Of a stretch of 41,888 bases of DNA, positions 34,586-41,888 are shown one piece after another. The translations under genes were made by a program, and so were the position numbers. Source of the DNA: Nephromyces sp. MM_2019 (lineage: Eukaryota; Apicomplexa; Aconoidasida; Nephromycida). Below the pieces are notes generated by a model. That model ran no database searches and had not been told where the DNA came from. It saw nothing but the letters and a program-made list of their open reading frames with translations. How positions within the stretch are numbered: the first letter of the stretch is position 1; each line of letters starts with the position of its first letter. The DNA lies in NCBI GenBank assembly GCA_015657535.1, contig JADHZB010002051.1:10753-52640 (forward strand), read 5' to 3'.

Positions 34586-36173
34586 ATGGATAATGAGATA
34601 TTCCGTAGCGTTAATCTCGTTGCTTATAGCGACGTTCTCCGACGTTTTTTACGAGAGAGGTCTCACAACGAAGCAACATAACAAGGAAGCTACTTTTTGG
34701 CCAGATGTTTTTTCGAGTAAGCGGGGCCCCGGATTAAAGATAAAGGAAGCGCTAGTGTTTGGTGGGAGTGGAAAAGGTTAGGTAGGGTAAATATCATGCC
34801 CTAAACCCACATTTAATGTCATATTGACTTGATTTATTCTTATTTATTACATTTGTTTGTGTGCCGTATTGTAAAGATTTCGTCATGATGGGGGAACGAA
34901 ACGGGAATTTAATACTTGAAAGCAGAAAAAGAAAGATATTAGAGATAGAGGAAAATTCCAATAAGGTTAAAATCAATAGTGCGAAGCTATTTGGTTCTTT
35001 GTCTGTACTTGGATCATTAAGTTCATCGGAAATCAATCAGTGGTACGAGTAGAGATGCCTTACATCAATTTTATGGTACGCATATGTCCATACTTTAAGT
35101 CTGCAGGACATTATGGAGCCTCGATTTATTTGACGCCGGGCCTAGCTATTGGGAACCTCCAGTAAAAACTCTAACATGAACCTTGCAGATAGTATACGAA
35201 ATTCGATGTATAAAAATCCTACGTAGGAGTTCAGTAGCTGCGGCAGCACATATGATGTATTTCTTGGAGGGCACTGGTATAATCCTTGATATGACGTTCA
35301 TTGTAAATAGCATTTACTCGTGTCGTGAAGGTAGTGCAGTAAATTCGGGGCCACGACTGCAGCCAAAACTTTCCGAGAGCTCCCGTTGCACAGCCATGTC
35401 CGAATCATTGCGAGAGTACACTATCTGGATAGATGGGAAGGTTCGTGTTCCTAGCAGCCGTATTTTCCGCCACCTTCTATTGTTGCAGTAATATCATGCT
35501 AAAGCCACTAACTCTAAAACACAGGGGAAAGTCTTTTCATGAAACTGGATGATGCAATAGTTTGGAGTGGTACGTTACTACATAGTGGTACATAGCTGTA
35601 TCATATATGCATCTTGGCTTAAGGCTAAGAATAAAATAAAAAAGTTAAAAAGCAATAAATGCCATCGTCAGGAAGCTGGAGATGGTGCCCAGGTCCTTTC
35701 AAGTCTGTAAGTTTATCTACAAAGACTATTTTTTGACACTGCGTAATGCATCGCTTCCGTTTTTTCCAGGAATGTATCAAGCATGGAATTGACGTCTGCG
35801 GAAGCCAGTACCCTGACCGTTTGTCGGTAAATGTGTTAAAATTTTTGTGGTACTTTTGTGGACTTGAAAACATCTTTGAGTCGATTTAGGTAGTAGTCCA
35901 AGCGGAAATTATTCATAAGCAAGGTACGCGTGAAACTATGAACCCCATCGCATCACCTGATTAATACTCCCTGTCTATTTTTTTTAAAGACTCTTTAGTA
36001 GTTAGCTTTGGAAGCAATTTTCCAACCTCATGGGATGCTTGCACGGTGAGAAAAGCTATAAAACCCTCTTAAGAAATCTAGAGAAGGAAAATACAAAAAT
36101 TATCACTACATGGCGATTACAGGCCTCATGGGGACTTGATGATGTGGCACTGTACTTGCAACTTGGAAGCTAG
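34586..36173 (+). CDS. 251-aa beta-rich protein of unknown function, 12 exons
   Basis: Exons: 34586-34604, 34630-34776, 34877-35048, 35235-35276, 35311-35330, 35363-35440, 35525-35569, 35672-35706, 35770-35826, 35890-35923, 35990-36045, 36123-36173; every phase agrees. The protein reads TFWPDVFSSKRGPGLKIKEA, LVFGGSGKDFVMMGERNG, NLILES, NQWYDSCGSTYDVFLGGH, FRELPLHSHVRIIARVHYLD, RWEG, MKLDDAIVW, ICG-like DVCGSQYPDRLS, then HKQDSLVVSFGS and ASWGLDDVALYL at the end. From general knowledge this order (CG...LGG, LPxHxxxRI...D.W.GE, H...L.V.FGS, SWGLDDVxLY) recurs in proteins of alveolates and other protists; I know no assigned function. It may be a lectin-like beta-sandwich. No signal peptide is seen in this model; an in-frame upstream ATG at 34487 could lengthen it. 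Confidence 0.84.
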
Positions 36174-36548
36174 CCATGGCAGTTGTTCATGTCATTCAAC
36201 AGCATTTTTTTATGTTCATAGAGTTATAAGTTTATCAAGGGATGCTATAAGCCTTTGCCTTTTTGCTAGCTCTTTAAGCTGTCGCTATCTCGTGCTGCAC
36301 AATCTTTTTTTCAACGCTATGCAGCAAAATCTAACTATTGTAGTTTCATTGACTTATTCCACTGAATTTTCAATCACCTGCTCGTGAAGCTGCGCATCTA
36401 TACCAAGCAAGTTTATAGCTCCAGAATTTTCTTAGCGCTGGTTAACACCCAGTCCCAATAATAAATTTCATAATAATCTGAAAATTTTTGCGACTTAGCA
36501 AGGCATATTATTCTGCACTGGTTTAGATAACATCATCGGTATACTATT
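36174..36548. other. Intergenic
   Basis: Short spacer between two plus-strand genes. An open frame at 36136-36387 overlaps the previous gene's end in another frame and has unlikely composition. The spacer holds the 3' untranslated region of one gene and the promoter of the next. Confidence 0.45.
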
Positions 36549-37640
36549 ATGTCTCCCCCCGCCAATATTGGCGTGAGAAAAATTCTCAATCTAAGGGATA
36601 GATAAGCATTCTGTAAAGTAAGTCTTGGAAATTATGCAACTGATATTGAATTTTTAGCTTTCCGCTACAAAGTTGTGGTTTCGTGGTAACGAAGCTTCTG
36701 GAGCGCGTAGCGATACGCTGACGTGGATGATGTATGAACAGCTGAGCATGAATGTTCGAGTTCAACGAGGAAAAAGCGAACTGATTGCAACAGGTGAGAC
36801 TGCACCAGCAGGCTTGCTATTTACTACGAAAGTTAAAAGATAATTGCGGCTGCAAAACCCCCACAGCGACAAAAAAGTTTTCAGTTGACAATACTTGCTG
36901 AGATTCACAGCATAATAAGCGTACGGCCCTACCAGACTAGCTTGCTTTACTGTAATATCTTTCCATCTGTAAAATGATACTGGATTGATAGTTGTCACCT
37001 AGATCGGCTACTGGATAGCATCACAGTAGTTGCTATTGGAATTAGCTTCGTCGTGCGGAGCATACCCCTAATATATTCAATGTTAAAATTAGTACTTCAT
37101 GCTGAACTACCGCTTACGCAATCAATTAGTCTTGTACGCCCTAGTATTGGGTGCCCAGTTTTGACGAAGGACCAACGTGGGTGCATCTCATCCTGCAATA
37201 CACTGAGTGTAGGTTCTATTATATACAAAAACTTATAAACAACTCGGGAAACTACGGGGAAACTTAGAGAAAACTTTTCAGTGGTGCTCCAGCGCCGTTT
37301 GTGACCATGATAAAACAAAAAATTACGGTGCAGATGTGCCCAACAATTTCCTTGGTAGCCTATAACATATTCTGGAAAGATAATACGCTTGTTTTTTCCA
37401 GAAATTAACGCTGATACTTTAAGCTCAAGAGATTACAAATCCAGTAGCACAATAGTGCTTGTGAAAGCGATGCCCGATGCAAACAAATCGTATTCTGCGC
37501 TGGAACGCAATACTGCAGAATTTAGCAAGTGGATGCTGCAACGCTGTGCTCACTGCTCAAGTGACCAACAATGTTGTGATTATATTAAACATGAAAATGG
37601 GAAAATTGAATTAGACTTGTCTATCTTGTTCATTTTTTAA
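36549..37640 (+). CDS. Unrecognised protein with a hydrophobic central segment, 251 aa, 6 exons
   Basis: Exons 36549-36572, 36658-36831, 36885-36951, 37003-37208, 37282-37327 and 37402-37640 agree in phase at all junctions (donors GTGAGA, GTTAAA, GTAATA, GTAGGT, GTGCAG; acceptors TTTTTAG, TTTTCAG, CACCTAG, TTTTCAG, TTTTTTCCAG). It begins MSPPANIGLSATKLWFRGNE and continues SDTLTWMMYEQLSMNVRV and GKSELIATGETAPAGLLF. A hydrophobic stretch follows (ITVVAIGISFVVRSIPLIYS), then a Cys-rich part (GCISSCNTLSWCSSAVC) and CAHCSSDQQCCDYIKHENG. A Cys-rich membrane or secreted protein is possible. The last exon could be shortened by a GTCTAT...GACAG intron, changing the C-terminus to a basic tail. Confidence 0.68.
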
Positions 37641-38986
37641 CATTGATTCGGTAACGACAGTGTGTACGCCATCAAAGGAAAAGGAAGAGTGTAGCATTTG
37701 CTCGGAATTCTAAGCTGGCACTGCGTGCGATGTTCCAAAGCAGGACTTCAAACATATTTTTTCGTAATTGAGGCACCCACGGACCTCACCAAATACTTGG
37801 GAGGTGCCCATGAATTGTGTTCTTAATGCAAACGGTCAAAAAATTTCGTTATATCCTACGGCGGGCTGCCATATTAGTATTTACTAGCCTTTCGCATAGT
37901 CCGTACAAAGGGTAGGCACTTTGATGAGAGTCGGGGCTCACAACCGAGTCGAGATTTTCTTTAAAATAATACATAGACCAGCTGTGTGAACTGTTCCTAG
38001 GCGAATAGCAGAGCTTTGCCGCTTCCTCCGGCTTTGCACTTGCTAGGCAGCAATGCAGCGCTTATCTCATGGGCTTCGCGATGGCTTAATTTCTTTGTCT
38101 AACTTTACTGGAAGTCGTCAGCCCGTCGAATAACGAGGGGAAATTGTGGGGCTTCAGATAATCGGGTTACAACAAAATAGCAATTCCAAGCCTATGCAAG
38201 GTAGCTTGGTATTTCTTAGATTGCCTTTGTTAGCACAAAGAACAATAAAGGCCTCTACGAAATAGGCTTACAATGCAATGTGTATGACTACGAGCTTCAC
38301 GGAATAGTAACACTTTTCAATAAAGGGTGTTGTAATACGGTTTAATGATAGGAGAAAGGTAGAATCTTCGGATGCTAGCACTCTCAAAACTGCAAATATG
38401 GCATGATTTTTATTGTGAGAGTTATTGCAAATATTTAAGTAGTTGCGGATTAAGGATAGGTGCTACCTCACAGCTATCCTTCCGTATTGCTTAACACCTT
38501 ACTTAGCAGCTACGAAACAATATGACTAAGCCTCTGGAGTTACGGACGTTTATACTGTGCTGCAACACATATAACCTCCAAGCTGCTCACAATTCTAGGG
38601 ATGTTAGAGCGGCGACCATCCTACCACTCTAGCTCCAGCTTACGAGCGAATGCTCCAGGCCGCGAAGCATTCTGGTTTGAAGCTTCGCGAGTCTTGGACT
38701 TTAATATAGGGTCTTGGCAGTGCAATATGGCATAGTGCGCAGCAATGCCCAGGTAGCTATTTAGTACTACCCCTACCCGGCGGTGGTAGCTAAACTCATC
38801 AAAATTTAGTCGCATCAATTGATTAGCTTTCAGTTATGGAGGCCTAGCTCTGACTATATCTTCTGCTTCTTCGCACGTTGCCTTTAGATTGAATGATTTA
38901 ATAGTGTTTATTGGATTTTAAAGAAACGAATTGTTCGCCGTAATGAAAGCGGCAAAACTTGAATCTGTAGTTTCCTCTACCACTAA
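37641..38986. other. No gene fixed; one weak minus-strand frame
   Basis: Mostly stops in all frames. A minus-strand open frame at 38621-38818 (MRLNFDEFSYHRRVGVVLNS...ARKLELEW) has reasonable composition but no splice support, so I do not call it as a gene. The segment next to 37640 may contain an alternative last exon of the preceding gene. Confidence 0.35.
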
Positions 38987-39324
38987 CTAATTTTTCTGCT
39001 AGCATAGAAGGAGTTGTAGCAGCACCAATCGAATAGGTGATAAAGTTACCGTATTGCAAGGCAATATTAATAATAACTTAACTTGAGCTGTTTTTACCAT
39101 AGCTTCAGTAGCATCGCATTCACTCCAATAAAAGTTGGGCATCAATTTTGCGGCTCTCCTGACACATTGTAAGGAGAAAGCGATATCTAGCAATACGCTA
39201 TCAACTGACTTCTCAGCTGCAAAAATTTACCCTTGGATGGCTTGTCAGTCAGCTTCATCAACGTAGTATTTAAAATGATGCCCATGAAATAGTAGAAACT
39301 CGCATAACGGATGAGCAATCCCAT
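38987..39324 (-). CDS. Small membrane-anchored protein, about 64 aa, 3 exons
   Basis: Exons (minus): 39324-39231, 39186-39098, 38998-38987, joined in phases 1 and 0. The N-terminus MGLLIRYASFYYFMGIILNT looks like a signal anchor. It is followed by KLTDKPSK and IAFSLQCVRRAAKLMPNFYW, SECDATEAM and a short QKN end. The first intron is 44 nt; a nearer acceptor (14 nt after the donor) also keeps phase and would add residues EKSVDSVLL. No family recognised; the last 12-nt exon is the least certain part. Confidence 0.5.
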
Positions 39325-40098
39325 ACACTTGCAAGGCGCAAGCCCAAAGTAAGTACAAAAAGGGATGTGCTACCCTCCGATAAGTGCTTCTGCATGAGTT
39401 GACTTAGGGGTCATGAGCTTCACCTTCCAAAGGGTAGATTTTCGACTTTGCATTGCCAGTTAGAGCACACTGTAGCATTTATGCAAGTGAATCAAATTTT
39501 TTTAGAATACCCAGTTTGTTTAAGGGTTTTTCGAGATAATAGTCGGTCAAGAAGGCCGAAAAAAATTCATAGTGCCCTTTAAAGCACGACGTACTTTTTA
39601 TTTCTTGATAGCAGGACTTCATATGTACTGATAACGGGTTAGAAAACAAGGGCTTTGAAGGCGTGATTGAAATTTTTAGTTGTCTATTTTTTACTGGTGC
39701 GCATTTTCCAATTGGACTTGTTTTCGATTAGATATAGAAAATTGAAGTGATAGAAATCTCGAATGATATCTAGCTCACCTAGTAGCGCCAAAATTGACAG
39801 ATTCACATTGGCCTCAGCTACTTATATAAGGGTAACTACTGCATGGGATACTATGCTTGGTAGCGTTTCAAGTTTCGAGTAGCAAACAAGTCTTGAAGCA
39901 AAGCATAGTGAATCCCCATGATTAAATTTTTTCAGGGAAAGCTGCAGTCCTCAGTATTCTTCCGAAGCCGTAGAGAAAACTAGCTGCTAAATTTGGAGGA
40001 CTCTCAAATCGAGGATAACTTTTTAAGTAGTAGCATGGTGGTTTTGGCATACCATTGATGCCGCCAGGGACAACAGAAGAAAAAAAAGTATTTACAAT
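39325..40098. other. Divergent intergenic region
   Basis: Spacer between a minus-strand start (39324) and the plus-strand TSP1 start (40099). No exon is visible. The last 25 bases before the TSP1 start codon are A-rich, typical of a 5' leader. Confidence 0.5.
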
Positions 40099-41888
40099 AT
40101 GAAGATTACTGATAAGCCATTCTTTCTTTCATTTTTTGCGGTCCTCCTGGTTCCAGGTAACGTTAGTTGTTCAGAAATCGCCTGATTTATGCTAGTTAAA
40201 TTACTATTGCGGAGAGACATGACTACTGCAAGTAATCAAGTAGTGCATGCTACCGGGTAACCAAATAGATTACGGGTAAACTCATAGCATCTGAGATATA
40301 ACCCTTCTAGGCAAATTATAGAGCAAAAATACCATCGCAAATAGAGGATCAAAAATAGCTAATATATCAGCAGAGGACTAACAAGAGAAACCGAGAGTTA
40401 TGCTAAAGGTTAAATATGCAAAGAGCTCCGGGTGAAAAATATTTTATTGAAGTACTAGGTTAAGATCTGTAGTAATTGATACCTAATGGAGTAAAATGGG
40501 TTAATAACAAAATAAAATATCAAGGTGCACATTAGCAGATTGCTTATTTCTCGCCAATATCAACGCATTAGCCTATATACTAACAATGAAACGTGTAGAT
40601 TAGGTGAGCTAAAATCTTGCAAACTATTCCGGAATAGTTTTATCATAGATGCCGAGTAGCATGCTTGCTGATGTGCGCCTCATCCTAAGATGAGGACTAC
40701 GGCAGTAGTTAATGAGCTTTTAAACATGTTCTCCCTCGTTTCAAATTATTTCCGTGTTGCCCAATAAATGTTCAGAAGCGATACTTAACTTTGCCGAAAG
40801 TAAGTGTTCCCCCTGGACTGACTGGACCAGCTGTGATGACTTTTGTTTACGCGAGAGGCATCGAGTAGGATGCGTTATCAACGTTGATGTACAGAAATGC
40901 ACTAGTTGCATGCCCGCAAAAAACTCGGAATGTGGAGAATGGACCGACTGGGGTGACTGTGATATGACCTGTTTTCAGCACAGATATCGACAAGGTTGCC
41001 CGTTAGTCGCCGATCTGAAAGCCTGTACAAAATGCTTGACTCTTCCAACGGCACAGAAATGCGGCGAGTGGAGTGAATGGAAATGTGACACGGCAATATG
41101 CAAGAAACATCGGTCTCGCAGCTGTAATGACGGTTCGAACGATATTCAAATCGAAACATGTGAAAACTGTGGCACAACAGTCAGTGTAACTCCAGCACCA
41201 CCTAAACCATCCTCCGTTAAAGTAACAAAGGAAAAAGAGGATGATTCTAAACCAGTAACAACCTCAAGCACTATAGCAACAAGCACCAATGCACACACAA
41301 AAATTGCTACCGCCACTTTGGCACCAGCAGACGAAGAAGATAAAGATGAGGATGATGGAGGTGAAGATAAAAGCAAAGGTGCTATCGTCATCACAGGAGA
41401 TTCAGATGGCCCAGAGGGCAAAAAGACAACTTGCGGCCTCACCGGCAAGTCAAAGCCTGAGTTTGTCAACCCAGGTCAAAAGAAACCTTTGGTAATACCC
41501 ACTGATACCCCGAGCGATGATACTGTAACCGGAGTAAGTGATAAAGATCACGATAGCAATACGGCGGATGAAGACAGCGATGAGGATGAAGAGGAGGAGG
41601 AAGCCCTCAAAAAGGACCCTACGATAGCAGGGGCACTAGGAAGTAAAGTTGCAGAAACTACTTCTGGAGAAGCGGCAAAGACTCCAAAGGGTGAAGAGAA
41701 AGATAAAGATGGAAAGGAAGGAGAAGCTGGAGCTGAAGGAGTTGAAGAAGAAGATAAAGATGTAAAGGAAGGAGAAGCTGGAGCTGAAGGAGATGAAGAT
41801 AAAGATGGAAAGGAAGAAGCTGGAGCTGAAGGAGGTGAAGATAAAGATGGAAAGGAAGAAGCTGGAGCTGAAGGAGCTGAAGGAGAGG
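40099..41888 (+). CDS. Secreted protein with three compact TSP1 modules and an acidic repeat tail (runs off the right edge)
   Basis: Exon 1 (40099-40156) encodes the signal peptide MKITDKPFFLSFFAVLLVP and ends at CCAG/GTAACG. Exon 2 starts at 40776 after TTCAG, in phase, and is still open at 41888 (390 residues so far). Modules lie at residues 30-64, 72-106 and 115-151, each with six Cys: C-x2-W-x2-W-x2-C-x3-C (slightly altered in module 3), an Arg-rich strand (RERHRVGC, QHRYRQGC, KKHRSRSC) and a closing CxxC. WxxW and the Arg ladder are classic TSP1 features, but the modules are about 35 residues, shorter than the usual 50-60. A Thr/Ser/Pro-rich acidic stalk follows, then tandem GEAGAEG/EDKDGKEE repeats. 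In Apicomplexa such proteins often act in host-cell attachment; that role here is inference. No von Willebrand A domain or transmembrane segment is seen before the edge. Confidence 0.86.

Noticed and set aside
35183..35491. Plus-strand 102-codon frame
   Set aside because: It runs through exons and introns of the 12-exon gene in a mostly different frame; the spliced frame gives the conserved motifs.
41146..41469. Minus-strand 107-codon frame rich in Ser and Val
   Set aside because: Antisense of the Thr/Ser/acidic stalk of the TSP1 protein.

Overview
The window is eukaryotic and most likely apicomplexan. It carries a two-domain CPW-WPC secreted protein (a family known mainly from Apicomplexa and their close relatives), a signal-peptide protein with three compact thrombospondin type-1 (TSP1) modules, and intron-rich genes. 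I cannot name the genus. Most genes are split into short exons, so long open frames miss them. The models below were built by hand from GT...AG junctions, reading-frame phase carried across every junction, and family motifs.

Region 1 (1-13.4 kb) is full of CA/TG tracts. Seven phase-consistent exons of a minus-strand gamma-tubulin complex component 4 gene (GCP4-like, 12226 to 6229) sit in introns of roughly 0.3-1.2 kb rich in CA/TG. Further coding-like segments continue left, and a 28-bp minisatellite lies at about 4.36-5.23 kb. The window opens with an (AC)44 tract.

Region 2 (13.4-41.9 kb) has almost no dinucleotide repeats and is packed with small genes on both strands. Many introns are 18-100 nt and some exons 8-15 nt. 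Recognised genes are: a CPW-WPC protein (15 exons, minus), a Qc-SNARE resembling syntaxin 8 (3 exons, minus), a UBZ4 zinc finger joined to an ALKBH4-like 2OG/Fe(II) dioxygenase (3 exons, minus), a 12-exon gene for a beta-rich protein of a type I associate with alveolates (plus), and the TSP1 protein (plus, running off the right edge). About a dozen further spliced genes encode proteins I cannot name.

The genes do not form one pathway. Two or three products are secreted or surface proteins; the others concern microtubule nucleation, vesicle fusion and nucleic-acid demethylation. The abrupt change in repeat content and intron size near 13.4 kb is the main large-scale oddity and could be a genome-compartment border or an assembly join. 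All exon models are inferences from sequence; no alignment or RNA evidence was available.
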